Origin: Spongilla lacustris
Taxonomy: Eukaryota; Porifera; Demospongiae; Spongillida; Spongillidae
Reading direction: 5' to 3'
NCBI GenBank assembly: GCA_949361645.1
Contig: OX442415.1
Coordinates: forward strand, 15,562,331-15,626,330
Length of the DNA stretch: 64,000 bases
Below are positions 33,434 to 44,779 of the stretch, piece by piece. Position numbers and translations under genes: made by a program. Below the pieces are notes generated by a model. The model saw only the letters and a list, made by a program, of their open reading frames with translations, had not been told where the DNA came from and made no database searches. The stretch's first letter is position 1; the number at the start of each line of letters is the position of its first letter.

Positions 33434-33532
33434 CTCATCCTGCAGGTTGGCCTGTGCACCACCTTGTAACAATGCTCTCACACACTCAGTGCTGCCACTT
33501 GTAATTGCTTGCATCAATGGAGTCATTCCATG
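33434..33532 (-). CDS. Ankyrin-repeat gene, one-repeat exon
   Basis: A 99-base phase-0 exon encoding HGMTPLMQA to LLQGGAQANLQDE, with a TTTCAG acceptor and a GTACAT donor. It is only 151 bp downstream of the exon at 33684, the shortest intron of the gene. Confidence 0.85.
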
Positions 33533-33683
33533 CTGAAAGAACAATTAGTAACATGGTTACTCAGCCATTCACTAGACCTAAACATTTAGAAACACATTTT
33601 TAAGTGCCTCCACCTCTACAGTTATGCTATGCAATGCAGTTAATTCACATGCAAAAGAGTGTAACTTGAACTTGCATACATAC

Positions 33684-33785
33684 CATGTCTGATAGGTTGG
33701 CCTGCGCACCCCCTTCCAAGAGTGCCTTCACACATTCCACACTATTACCATGCTGTACTGCCCATGACGGCAGAGTCCATCCATC
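33684..33785 (-). CDS. Ankyrin-repeat gene, one-repeat exon
   Basis: A 102-base phase-0 exon encoding DGWTLPSWAVQHGNSVECVKALL to ANLSDM, with a GTAG acceptor and a GTATGT donor. The usual TPL is TLP here, but the helix pattern and the GGAQANL loop are kept. It is the bridge between the diverged upstream repeats and the duplicated downstream set. Confidence 0.82.
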
Positions 33786-34084
33786 CTACAGGGGTTACAT
33801 AATTATGTTGTAATATAATAACTTCCTGTACAATAATACCACATGTTCTGACATACCTCATAATGATAATAGCTTTGACTTTTTCAATGCACAGTGACAC
33901 ATCTTGAGACGTAATTAAGTATAACAGCCAAGATTCTTATAGAAACTTGCCACAATGCATACACTACAGCCATTAAATGGTAACCTTTCTCTTACAAAGC
34001 AGCAAATTCTGAATACGGTGCACAGTTCAACATTGTAGCTGATAATTTACACACGGGATAATTTACACACAATGGGATTATTTT
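33786..34084. other. Intronic sequence, nothing recognised
   Basis: No feature could be supported. Confidence 0.4.
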
Positions 34085-34515
34085 ACAAATCTTGTCTACC
34101 TTTCAGCTCAAACAGAGCTAACTTACGAGCCAATATCAGCTAATAATCACATACCAGGCTAGATATGCTGAAATAGCAGCTTTGAATGTAAAGTGAAGGT
34201 GCATGAAAGTGTTTATAGAATATTTTTGTACTTGGATTTTTACTATTGTTCTGCTGTTGCATACAAAACCATGTTCAAGGAGATTTAGTTCAGGTGATTG
34301 TTGGTGCATCTGTTTAAGAAAGCCTTGGGTAAGAAATGGCATTAGCTTAGAATATGAAGTGCCTAACATTTCAAAATTAATCCATTTTTATAAATAATTC
34401 CAGGGATATATATATAAAAGGCCAAATGTTTGAATATAGCTTGGCATATTACTGTTAGCTGATATTGGCTCGTAAGTTAGCCATGATAGAGCTAAAGGTA
34501 GATAAGATTTGAACA
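34085..34515. mobile_element. 430-bp element with 85-bp inverted ends
   Basis: The left arm (34085-34172) and right arm (34434-34515) are inverted copies. Both contain TAGCTGATATTGGCTCG (or its complement) and the CTAACTTACGAGCC block. The interior is AT-rich and has no transposase. Confidence 0.7.
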
Positions 34516-35388
34516 GCTCTGTGCCAATATAAATGTCTAAAAATCAATACGGATTCATGCATAACACAATCGATGAACCAAAATTTATTGCGATTGTGTG
34601 GGCTCTCTCCATTGTAAGCTGGTTCTGGCACCTAACCATTCATGCTTTTAACTCATCAGCCGTTTGTATTGCCAAAATCAGCCGGCATAATTACATGCGT
34701 CTGGAGCTGGAATTGTGGTAATAGGTACTGTATAAATCAATGTCGAGGTACCCGTTTTAAGTAAATGGTATGTGGTTAGTAAGTTTATTCCTGTCACACT
34801 TACATGTGCTTTGACAAGTGACCGTAGCCATTCATCATGACTATGGACACTTGTGAAAAGTACATGTACATGTATTCAGGCAGGTAGCTAGCTGAAGGCT
34901 TATTGGGAAACACATGATACAGTCATACAGAGAAAAAGAGTGGGGTAGTTCCACAGGCGATTATTATGGGGTGGAATGTGATAATGAGCAGATCATAGGG
35001 ATGGGCGTGGTACTTACAATACGTTATTACTACCTGTGAACCCTGGGTATGAGCAAGCAATGCTGTCAATGAGCAGGTGAAAAAGACATTTTCGGTTTTG
35101 TGCTGAAAAACATACAGCCAATTTGTTTATGGCTTCAGATCCATTGAGATGGCTTAACTTGAAGTGCAACTTGTTAGCAAAGCTAATAATTTTAAATTAA
35201 AAAAATTGTAATAATGCTTTCAATAACGCTGCCCATTGATATTGCAATGGAGTCACTTCATGCTTGTACACATTAAAACATTCATTTTGTATACAACTTG
35301 ACATTACTACATGTACATTACACTGTATAACCCTAAACAATTATGTTTTACATTTTACAAAGTTCAACACATTGATATTGGAACTTAC
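34516..35388. other. Intronic sequence, nothing recognised
   Basis: No supportable feature. The short open frames have no family signal. Confidence 0.4.
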
Positions 35389-35463
35389 CAGGAGTAGGAG
35401 TATTTTCACAAATTCTGCACTGCTTGTTAACAATAATGTCCATGAAAGTGGAGTCCATCCATT
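35389..35463 (-). CDS. Ankyrin-repeat gene, shortened one-repeat exon
   Basis: A 75-base phase-0 exon encoding NGWTPLSWTLLLTSSAEFVKILLLL, with a TTTAG acceptor and a GTAAGT donor. It has the first helix and part of the second of an ANK repeat, but the GGAxANL loop is missing, so it is eight or nine residues shorter than its neighbours. It may be a decaying exon, or the true donor may lie elsewhere. Confidence 0.6.
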
Positions 35464-35540
35464 CTAAAGTGGTTAAACAATTTCCTGTTGTACATGTAAC
35501 TATGTGCAGAATATGGATTTCCTGGTGGGAAATGTATCAT

Positions 35541-35610
35541 ATGGGACAGTTCATGGGAAAATGGCGCAATCAAATAGCTTCGCTTTGACGCGCTAACTTG
35601 GACCAGAGAA
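35541..35610. mobile_element. Solo end of the GGGACAGT family
   Basis: ATATGGGACAGTTCATGGG is followed by AAAATGGCGC, as at the start of the intact elements. The rest of the element is not recognisable. Confidence 0.5.
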
Positions 35611-36069
35611 AAATAATTAGATCTTTGGTAATTTCGGTCCAAACTCCTAAGGACCTGTACAACGAATGTGCACTGTCAAATGTAAAAGGGATGCTAAATT
35701 GACAGAACTGATTTTCTGTACACCATGGTAGACAATAGTACCTCCTGGGATGACGTCCTGTACATTAGATATTATATATATATATATATGTACATGTTTG
35801 TGTGTATGCTTTTAAATATAGATTTCAGCAATCTTTGAATGTTTTCCACGGTGTGCAGTGCAGAAATTCAGGTCTTATTCCAGTTCTCAACAAACTAAAG
35901 CAAAATCAAGTGATGATTGGATAGGTTGGTGTGAATCCTGCTCTTCAGAGCCAATCAGAGAGGGGCAAGAAGGTAGCCTGGAACACTGCACCCAAAATAT
36001 TATACAATAGGGAAGAATTACAAGCTTGCTGAGAACTGGCCTGGTGACGACCATTCTTAATGGCAGACT

Positions 36070-36665
36070 GGTGTCAGAGGATTGGGTGACCCCCATTTTT
36101 GGTGACCCCCCGGGCATGGTATCTTAGGATCCAGTGACCCCTTGGCCGCCGGATCCTAGGATACAATGACCAGGGGGAAGGTGGGTGGGTCATACCATCC
36201 TGGGATATGATGACCTCCTATGGGATACAGTGATTCCCTTCACTATATTTCTGATCATAATCTCTTGTGGCACAAGAATACATACTCATGTACATATGCA
36301 GGTTTACTTTACGCTTAATAGTTCATTACACTATAGACCATAAGACAGCAAGACAGTGAGCTGCAAGTATTTAAATGCGTAGTTTTTAATTGACAGGGGA
36401 GCTTGATTCACCCTCAATCATGATTAGCGGGCGCCCATAAACTGGATTCAAGCAAAGCCACTGGGTCAACGATTAGGGTTAGGGTTATGGGTAAGTTTAC
36501 AAGGTAAGTTTTAATACAATAGATTACTAACACCGGGACTGGAGGGAGTCACCCTATCCCACACCCGGTCACTGTATCCTAGGATAGAGTGACTAGTGGG
36601 TTAATGTATCATGGAATACAGTGACCAGGAGTCAACTGATTTGGGGGGTTACCCAATCCTCCAAA
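36070..36665. mobile_element. Fold-back with ATCCTAGGATACAGTGACC sub-repeats
   Basis: GGATTGGGTGACCCCC at about 36078 is inverted at about 36645. Both sides carry several copies of a roughly 19-base word containing the palindrome ATCCTAGGAT and then CAGTGACC. The centre is unrelated sequence that includes a short TTAGGGTTAGGGTTA run (36474-36488), which is too short to be called telomeric. Confidence 0.6.
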
Positions 36666-38575
36666 ACCGGTATCCACAAAGTCAAGGACTTGAGGGAAGA
36701 GGTAATGCAAAGATGGAATGATAGATCAAATTAGTCTTGGACTGATTGAAATTCAATGCAGGTAAGTAATTTATACAGCATGCAAGACCAATTAAAATCT
36801 TGATGTAGTAATTTGTTCCCATATATTTCTGCAGATACTGGTGATGGTGATATCTCGGGGAAATGTATTTCATATTTGGTAGCATTATAGAAGGCTCGCC
36901 AAGTAGCAGTACAAATGGAGATATGAAGGACTGCTCATCAAGACGTAACCACATTTTCAAGAATTCTGAACCATGGCGCAGTTAACTGTGCTTGGTGTCT
37001 CATCAGCAAAGAAAAATTGTATTTGTACACCATAGGCCTTTTATATGTACAGCAAATGCATGCTATTTGATATCAAGTAATGTGTATGTACAATGCTGTC
37101 CACCCACAAGTTAACACTCGCACATGAGTCACTTGCAAGGAATGTTTGAGTGCATTAGCGCACTAGCGAGTGCGCATACATTGTGAGTGGTACTCACACG
37201 CTCAACAAAATGATTTACAGCATTGCCGGAGTTAATTACAAGATAAGTTGGGCGTGGTTTGTAGGTGTATACCTAGTTCGGCGTAGCCAACTTTTGCGTT
37301 TTGGCATACCAAGATTTGTATCCATTTGATAATAGCACTATGCATTTTATATAGAGAAAATAGTACATGATGTGCCACGCGAGTATGGTTTTTATGCGTT
37401 CAAGTACCAACCCCTCATTTTATAAAGAAGAAAAAGAAGCCATCTTCAGAGGATGTTGAGCCACAGACCCCACATTTATGGTCACAATGACAATACATGT
37501 ATAGCTCTACTGCTAATTACTTAAAACCAAGCTTTTGAGTTGCCTTCTCCAGTGCCTTTCCGTAACCGCTAACATTTGGCTTAAATTGTGAGTATAATAT
37601 AGCGCTCTGTATCTCTTAAACATATCGAATATTTACTTATAATTGGCGGAAGATGAAATTTTGTTTAGGTTTGAGAGTGGGAACGAGTATGGGTTATCTC
37701 TATTATCTTAGCTGGCTCTAAATCATGAAGTAGTTTCTATGAGCAATTCATTTGAGATCAAGAAGGGCTTGGCAATATAAAAAATTTGACATTAGATTTG
37801 TTTTTCTCCAAATATACGTTCCACTCGCTCGATGGTAGTAAATGGATCAAGTGCGAGTGATTGTGAGTCCATCGGGTCAATCCATCTATTGTTAGCAGGA
37901 GTTGGGCCTCATGTTCATGTCTTCAGATTTTGTTCCAACTTCACATAAATATGTTGGTCTCGGTATAGAAGTGACTTACTCCATTTATTGAGTTAATAAC
38001 ATTAATGGTTTACAAAATACACACCACTGAATAATTAATTTAGTTGTAAATTTTGCTACTTTGCACTATCATTTCTAGGCTGCAATACGATTGACAAGGG
38101 AGTTTTTGGCATTAAATAGAAGGCCACAATCAATAGAAGTGATCTATAATGATTATTCTAAAGGGTTAAATTTTAGCAACTTCAAAGCACCTTTTGCAAT
38201 ATTATAAGAGACATTTGATGGTCAATACAATGTGAGGGTTTCAACTTGATTGATAACTTCCACCAACATGGCAGGTAATTACTCCCATGCAATACAAGAA
38301 GAGGACACTAAAAATATGGACTAGTATGGAATGTACAATTATATGCAAGGTACATGTACATGTGTGTCACACGTGCATAAACAACTGAATTATAAAACTT
38401 CACAGGTTTGTTAATCAAAAAGCAAGCTGTGTGTAAAGAAATTGCATTTTTCAAATTGAAATTTTTAACGTGCATCAGCAAAATCCTCATATGAGCAGCA
38501 TACACCTTTGATACCTCAAAATGCAATCAAACCCATGAGGGAATAGGGTGAAGGCAAATGTACACTATTTTATAC
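36666..38575. other. Intronic sequence, nothing recognised
   Basis: No exon or repeat could be supported. A motif CATTTATTGAGTTAATAAC at about 37981 recurs at about 43720, which hints at an unnamed dispersed repeat. Confidence 0.4.
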
Positions 38576-38674
38576 CTTATTTGGTAAGTTGGCCTCTGCA
38601 CCTCCTTCAAGTAGTGTTTTCACACATCCCACATGCCCACATAACAATGCAGCCATCAGTGGTGTCTGTCCATC
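38576..38674 (-). CDS. Ankyrin-repeat gene, one-repeat exon
   Basis: A 99-base phase-0 exon encoding DGQTPLMAALLCGHVGCVKTLLEGGAEANLPNK, a near-consensus ANK repeat. It has a GTACAG acceptor and a GTATAA donor. The 10.9-kb intron upstream of it holds the hAT, LINE and piggyBac remnants. Confidence 0.87.
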
Positions 38675-38867
38675 CTGTACAAATATCAAAAAGTATAGAT
38701 CAATGCTTATCTGCAGTGTTTCCGTACATGCTATAGCAATTCTGTCATTTCTTTAAAACATTACTGCCACCTCAATCTGGGTAATTTCACTATTTGACCA
38801 CAAGTGCATAATATATATATGCTCGAAATTAAGTTGCATTAAATACCAAGTGCATATTATATCTATA

Positions 38868-38925
38868 ATTGGGACAGTTCACGCGAAAACGGCCCTTCGC
38901 ATATATATGTATATATATATATAAT
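38868..38925. mobile_element. Solo end of the GGGACAGT family
   Basis: ATTGGGACAGTTCACGCG and then AAACGGCCCTTCGCATATA closely follow the first 45 bases of the giant copy (about 11351-11395). Nothing further of the element is present. Confidence 0.65.
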
Positions 38926-39037
38926 GTCATGAAGGAGGGGTATTTTATGTCTTGCACATGTAATCAATGAGACAGTGGTTCAGATAAATGACATAGGATT
39001 TAAAAAAGTGTGGGGTTAAATCATGAGCTGTGGAGTC

Positions 39038-39094
39038 CACTTGTAGTTTGGGGCTGGTATTATGTATGTAATACCAGCCCCAAACTGCAAGTGC
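39038..39094. repeat. Perfect short hairpin
   Basis: CTTGTAGTTTGGGGCTGGTA and its near-exact complement are separated by a few bases (TTATGTATG). It lies just upstream of the hAT remnant's N-terminal frame. It could be a small MITE or part of the element's end. Confidence 0.7.
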
Positions 39095-39494
39095 TGCGCA
39101 GATGGCCAATCTAGGTGGCTCTTATGATTATGGTATGGACAATGATCCTGTCAAGATGGCCGATCTAGATGGTTCTTCCGATGATGATAAAGGCGACTGC
39201 GAGGCACACTGTTCTGCTGATACCCCACCAAAGAAGCGAGCCCGTCAGCATTATAAAACAAAATGGCAGCAAGTCTGGGCATCAAAATACTTTTGCATCA
39301 CAAAAAGGTCTGAGACCCAGGCAGAATGCAGTGTCTGCTCCTGAGTGTTTAGCTTTGACCGTCAAGGTGACAGAGACATCATGAGTCACCTGGGTGGATC
39401 AGACCATATCAAACTTGCCAAGGATTTGGAAAAGGTCAGCAAAATTGATCAAATGTTTAAGCAGAAAGCTGATGATGGAGAGTAGGAGATACTA

Positions 39495-39559
39495 ATTACA
39501 TTATTTTTATAGTTTTATTATTATTATTATTATTAAACTTAATTGTGTTATGTAATGAA

Positions 39560-39604
<45 letters not shown>

Positions 39605-40345
39605 TATTTATTTATTTTGTATAGATATACAGGATAAATGGACATGCACAAATACACTGATATATAAACATATACAACTAGACTAAACACAATGTACACA
39701 AAATGCTAACTATATATCTACCCTACATCACTTTGACTGATGCTACGGGAAAGGATGGCAATGGCATTAGCTCGTACCAGGTGAAGGTTCAGCCGCCCGT
39801 AGAGTTCGGTAAGAACCACAGACTTTGTCTTGGATGAGCAAGTGGCTAGTCGAGAGGCTAGCTGAGAGGTGGACTCCAAAGCCTGATTTCCCCAGGCTCC
39901 ATACGACTCCACCACCAATGGTACACAGACCCAATCAAGTTCCTTACATTTGGTGTCATTGGAGGAGTGCTTTCTCAGCTCAGTAGTCAGTGCAGCTACT
40001 CCTGTTGTCACACTCGCTTCCAAAAGAGTTGTAGGATTAAGCGGAGATGTGACAGACAGGTCAAAAGCTGCTGCCTTGCCCAAGACCCAGTTTGGAACTA
40101 AAAGGTCAGCTGGACGGGTGTGGCTGTGATTGGTGAGATTATTACCCATTTCCACCTGGACACCCAGATGAGCTCGCCGGCAGGACTCTGCAAGGACATC
40201 ACGCAGTTTGTTGTGGCGGGAAACCACATCACCACCCCTTTTGCAGGTAACAGCATGATGGCCAAGTGGGTCCAAGGCAATCTCAGGGCACAGTGGGCAG
40301 CATGAACCATAAGAAAGGTCCAGGCCAAGCCACCACTTGATGGCT
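39495..40345 (-). mobile_element. LINE 3' end, copy 1 (restriction-like endonuclease region)
   Basis: A minus-strand frame (39718-40275, extended to about 40345 as KWWLGLDLSYGSCCPLC) ends a non-LTR ORF. It shows a CPLC pair followed by DPLGHHAVTC, which looks like a zinc-binding cluster. RHNKLRDVLAE follows, then RPADLLVPNWVLGKAAAFDLSVTSP, which resembles the PD-(D/E)XK core of restriction-like endonucleases in early-branching non-LTR elements. A (TTA)n tract at about 39543-39604 is the expected 3' tail. The 5' end is cut at about 40345, typical of 5' truncation on insertion. Its frame is open, so this is the youngest of three copies here. Confidence 0.7.
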
Positions 40346-41290
40346 TATTATTATTTTATTTTATTTTTAATAATAGTTATATAATAACAGCAATGTAAAG
40401 CATACAGAATAGCAGGTATATAAACATACAACTAGACTACATCTATAATATATATGACATATAGAAAATTTATACTAAAGAGTTCAATATGTGCACTGTA
40501 ACATCTATTTTGGCCTTAGACCCCTGGCCAGGATAGCCATGGCCACAGACCTGGTCAGGGTCAGGTTTAAGCGACCATAAATGTCAGCTGTTGCCTTTGA
40601 TTTTGACACACTGTGGCTTGCAGCAAGTAGAGAGGCTGGGCGGGAAAATGTTACTTGGGCCTCCACCCCCCAATTCCCATAGGTTTCTACAGCCAATGGG
40701 ACACAGGTCCACCCCAGCTCGAAGCACTTAGGGTCGTTAGCAACATGTTTGCGGGACTACTCCAGCTGTTGAACACGACTCATCAAGGATGGCAGGATTA
40801 AGTGGGGATGTCACTGTTTTATCCAAAGCTGCAGGCAAACCCTTTTCCCATCTTGTTACCAGGACATCTGCTGGGCGTGAGTGGCTATTATCATGTGTAA
40901 GGCCATAGCCCGCCTCTACTGTGACTCCCATGTGAGCCTGACGAAAAAGGTTAGCCACAACATCCCGCAACAGGTTATGTCCGGTCACTACGTCACCTCC
41001 ATGAGTACATGTGGTAGCATGGTGGCCAAGTGGGTCCAGGCCTTTCTGAGAGCAGACAGGACACAGAGAACCACCAGAGGTGTCCAACCCTAACCACCAC
41101 CTTATAGAGGCATGAAGCTCATTAGGTTCAAGGTGCAAACCCAAGGCCAGAGATGGAGTCACGGACAACCATGATGCAGCATGAGAAGCTGAAACAGATA
41201 AGAGGCGAGCTCTGTCTGCCGTAGAGGAAGCCCCTAACAAAGAATTAAAAAGGTGGCATTCCAATTTCTTAGACAGAGAACGCTAAGTAA
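40346..41290 (-). mobile_element. LINE 3' end, copy 2, same family
   Basis: The frames at 41264-40737 and 40696-40505 together mirror copy 1: CPVCSQKGLDPLGHHATTC, GHNLLRDVVAN, RPADVLVTRWEKGLPAALDKTVTSPLNP, then LYLTCT-free IYGRLNLTLTRSVAMAIL at the end. A frame break near 40740 inactivates it. A short TTATTTTATTTT tail at 40346-40372 abuts the 5' end of copy 1. The two insertions are therefore adjacent and in the same orientation. Confidence 0.68.
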
Positions 41291-43001
41291 CAGGTGTTGA
41301 TGATACTCCTTCTGCTGTGATTGCATCTGATGTAGAGACCTGATTGTTGAACTGAATGATTGCCTACATTATCAGCAATGCGAAAACCAGATGTTGATAA
41401 TGAAGCTATAAATGCTTTTAAAATAAAATATAAATTGTGTCACAGCCTGTTATAATTATTATTAATATTATATAACCATACTATCTTTGCATTTCAAGTC
41501 ATAAATGCTGAGGTACTTTTCACTGGATTCCTGGTGGAACACAATATTCCACTTGCAGTTTCTGATCATGCAGGGCCCCTCTTCATAAAAATGAAATGAA
41601 AATGATCGCCAAGAAATACTCATGCGCTAGAACCAAGACGACTGCACTTCTCAACGGAGCAATGGCCCCTGAAATGATGGTGGACATGATGAAGGTTGAA
41701 CCCTTTTCACTGAATGTTGATGGCAGTAATGACAACGATTTACTTAAGATGTACCCACTCTGTGTTAGAATATTTTACGTCAACAGGGGCCGTGTGTGTC
41801 TCAGATGTCTTGACATGTGTGCATCCAGTATTTCAACTGCTGATGGCATATTCACCAAACTGGATACAGCTTTGACCAAACATAGCCTACAGTGGTCAAG
41901 TTGTGTAGGCCTTTCTGCTGACAACATAAATGTAAATGTGGGCAAGAGAGATTCAATAGTGACAAGAGTCTTGGAGAGAAATAAATCTGCTTACTTTATA
42001 GGTTGCCCATGCCAATTATTCATAACTGTGCTAGCCACAGCAGTAAGGCATTTGTGGAAGCTGTAAAATGTGATGCGGGAGATATGGCTGTTGATGTCTT
42101 TTTTTGATTATTCAACAAAGAGAAAGATCAGTTTTGTGGCATAGAGTACAGAAAGATAATAAAGTACATGAGTGTCCATTGGTTGAATCTTGAGACCGTA
42201 GTTCAAAGTCTTCTGAAGCAGTATGAAGCACTTAAGTCCTATTTTGAGTCAGAAGAAGAAAGTGATCAAGACAGATTAGCTACATGTAGGTTGAAAAACA
42301 GGTTTTCTGACCCAATGAAAGAGTTGTATCTCTTGTTCTATCAGGCCATTCTACCTGTGTTTAATAGTGTAAACTTGATGCTTCAGAGGACTGCACCTAT
42401 GATTGTACCTGTTAAGAGGCGCTTTATTCTCCCTGGTTTGAAAAACTATGGGAAAGTTCATTAGACTTGAATTGCTGACAGTGTCAGATGAAGAACTGGT
42501 ACAGATAGATTTTATAAATCCAGAGAATCAACTTGAAGCAAATCAATTGTTTATTGGCTTTACTACTAAACAGGTCTTGAATAGGCTGTGGCTACTGATT
42601 CAGTTGAACAGAGGCAAATTAAAAAATTCTATGCAGGAATTAGAGATTTCTACATGGCAGCTGTATCATATATGCTCAAAACATTTCCCTCTGGGGCATG
42701 AGGTTCTGTACCATGCTTCTTTCTGCAACTTTGAATTAAGAATGGAAGCTGACATTTCATCAATAGAATTCTTCATCAAGAGGTATCCTGTGTTTTTTGC
42801 AAGCCTGAACTTGGATCTTTGCCCTTGCCTGTATGAACCCGTTTGTTGTATACTGTGTCACATTGTTTGCATACCACCATTGTATGAAAGTATCCAGACT
42901 TTGATTGGCTTTTGGGGTATGTACTGTTTTAGGGTAGACCTGTGGTGTGCTTGATGGAATTTAGTTTCTTGGCTTATCTTCTGTAAAACTTTATCATGCA
43001 T

Positions 43002-43604
43002 TCATCTAATCATATACTGTTTGAGATGGTTGAGAATCGGTCTCACCTTGCCTAGCTTGTCATAACCCTCTTGTCCTCCAAGTGGAAGAGTGTTGTTGCC
43101 GGTTTGCACAGTGAAGGTACATGTAAGATATAAGACAGATATAACACTTCTGTTTTGCATATCATGTATAACTTGAAATCTCCAGAAAACAGTTTCTTGT
43201 GCTTTCCTGGTATATGGGAGCATATGTGTTGTTTCTTGGTAGGCATACAATTGACATCAATACGCAAAACCCAGTAATTTCCTGTAGAGTTACATCCCAG
43301 AAATAGTATGCCATTGCTTGGGCTGCATAGTGATTGTGGTCTCCAATACAACAAGGTCAATAACTTGAACTGTAGAAAACAGTGCAAATAGTTGTGCTGG
43401 TGATGTAGGGATGGGCCCATTTGGACCAACGTGGGAAACAAATGGCTGTACATGTATGAAAATTGGCGTAATGTTTGGTGACCATGGTATGCATGGTTCT
43501 GTAATAAATAAAAGTGACTTCTGAGTTCTGTCTGGGTCACAGAACCGCCACACCTGCCACTTGTAATTCATTTCCTTGTTGCCCCCTTCCACCTCTGCAT
43601 CCAC
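43002..43604 (-). pseudogene. piggyBac-type transposase fragment
   Basis: The minus-strand frames 43604-43290 and 43250-43002 carry features of the piggyBac N-terminal and DDE entry region. They include PFVSHVGPNGPIPTSPAQLF, then VQVIDLVVLETT, and further on TGNNTLPLGGQEGYDKLGKV followed by RPILNHL. This order (a GPT/P-rich segment, a hydrophobic LIV-E-TN helix, then a YDKLxKVRP motif) is diagnostic for the family. A stop and frame changes separate the two parts. The DDD catalytic core downstream is missing. No TTAA-flanked ends were identified. Confidence 0.72.
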
Positions 43605-44212
43605 ACCCCTTACCAGGTTGAAGACTCAATGGAATAGTTGTATTCTGCTGAACTAACCAGTTGAGTCAGAAACTTTTTCCTGCATGTTATGGCAGGGACA
43701 TATATTGGGAGCATGCCTACCATTTATTGAGTTAATAACCTTAGAAGCTTACAAACTAACACTGATATTTCTGTCCAATGATATGTGGACGTTAGGTTCA
43801 TTTTCCTAAAAATTAAATGATGTGTCATGCCCCTAACAATGACCTTGACAACCAAGACCTTTGGAACATGAACTCACTCTAATTACCATTTTAACACCAT
43901 ACAAGGTAAGGAACACCTTTATTCCATATGTGTTGCAAACCACGAGGTGTAGTCAACTCACAATGGCAAGCTATGGGGCTTGAAAGCAGGCTAGTCTTTG
44001 CGTACCTCTTTGATAAAGAAGTGATACTCCACGTCTGCGACTATCAGAAATCTGAAATAAAGGTTGGTTCCTGAGGAAGCTAAAGGTACCAATAGATATT
44101 AGCATAGGTTTGTAGCCACTGCTTTTTTTGACAGCCAATATCTCGTTTGTTTGGTTACTAGCAGGCACTACTGTGCAATTTACATAATGTTAAGTGGGGT
44201 GACGAACGGCAG
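43605..44212. other. Intronic sequence, nothing recognised
   Basis: No supportable gene. A possible minus-strand exon at 44007-44052 was considered and rejected. Confidence 0.4.
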
Positions 44213-44254
44213 TTCTTCCATAATTGTAAGCAACAGCTCTCAATTATGGAAGAA
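44213..44254. repeat. Small hairpin
   Basis: TTCTTCCATAATTG and CAATTATGGAAGAA form a 14-bp stem around a short loop. No function is evident. Confidence 0.55.
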
Positions 44255-44267
44255 ATGTTGAGATCGT

Positions 44268-44492
44268 TTGCGCGAAACTCAAGTGCGCCCTACTTATCAT
44301 ACACAACCATTAATTGATGAACCACTGCCGGATTCACAGCCTTCTAGTGCTGGTGTGAACGAAAGTTTGGATCGAAGGATGCATAGACTAGAGGAGCAGT
44401 ATTGTAGTATTCAGAAGTCTATGGACGAAGTACGCAGCATGGTGACCAAACTGTCACAGGAATCATTCAAGATCAAAGGGAGCCAGTATGAA
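44268..44492 (+). CDS. Coiled-coil-like ORF, possible exon, unknown
   Basis: This open frame encodes a Pro/Ser-rich start and then a heptad-like helix (RRMHRLEEQYCSIQKSMDEV, then SMVTKLSQESFK). It ends near a GTATGT that could be a splice donor (after about 44492). There is no ATG at the start, so an upstream acceptor or exon would be needed. It might be a gag-like or ORF1-like piece of a retroelement. I do not recognise it. Confidence 0.25.
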
Positions 44493-44779
44493 GTATGTTG
44501 CATATTTCTCGAGGCAGAGCATCGACTGAGCTGTGTTTAAAATGAGTGGAGAGTATATCAGCATAAAGGAATAGTATTGTGACAAATTCGATGACTGTTC
44601 TAAAACTTCCAAGCGCAATATTGGACGGAGAGATACCATTTGCAACGACATGCATCAAGCTTAACCTAAGATATTCAATTTACATCTAATCATTTTGAGA
44701 CAGTTACATATATGTAACTTGTAGTACTGGTATGTGTACGGTGTCAATCTGCTGACAGTATCGTGCAGTATTCGTATGT

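Larger units (their letters stand above)
39102..42880 (+). pseudogene. hAT-type transposase of the ZBED/DUF4371 kind, split and broken
   Basis: The N-terminal piece (39102-39485) has an acidic start, a KKRAR basic stretch and a BED-like zinc finger. The finger shows WQQVWASKYF, then CSVC, then HLGGSDH. An in-frame TGA lies right after the CSVCS. The central piece resumes at about 41496 with NAEVLFTGFLVEHN and SDHAGPLF. It continues at 41596-42066 with KYSCARTKTTALL, FSLNVDGSND and WSSCVGLSADNINVNVG, the RNase-H-like core known from this hAT branch. Further pieces at 42168-42464 (LLKQYEALKSYF, KNRFSDPMKELYLLF) and 42448-42850 (NPENQLEANQLFIGF) complete most of the protein. The C-terminal dimerisation motif was not found. 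At least four frame breaks, plus two LINE insertions between the first two pieces, show that it is inactive. Confidence 0.8.

Noticed and set aside
36474..36488. Interstitial telomere repeat (TTAGGG)
   Set aside because: Only about two and a half units, well within chance for this AT-rich sequence.
44007..44052. Possible extra minus-strand exon between TTTCAG and GTACGC
   Set aside because: Its length is not a multiple of three and would break the phase-0 chain of the ankyrin gene. The peptide has no ANK features.
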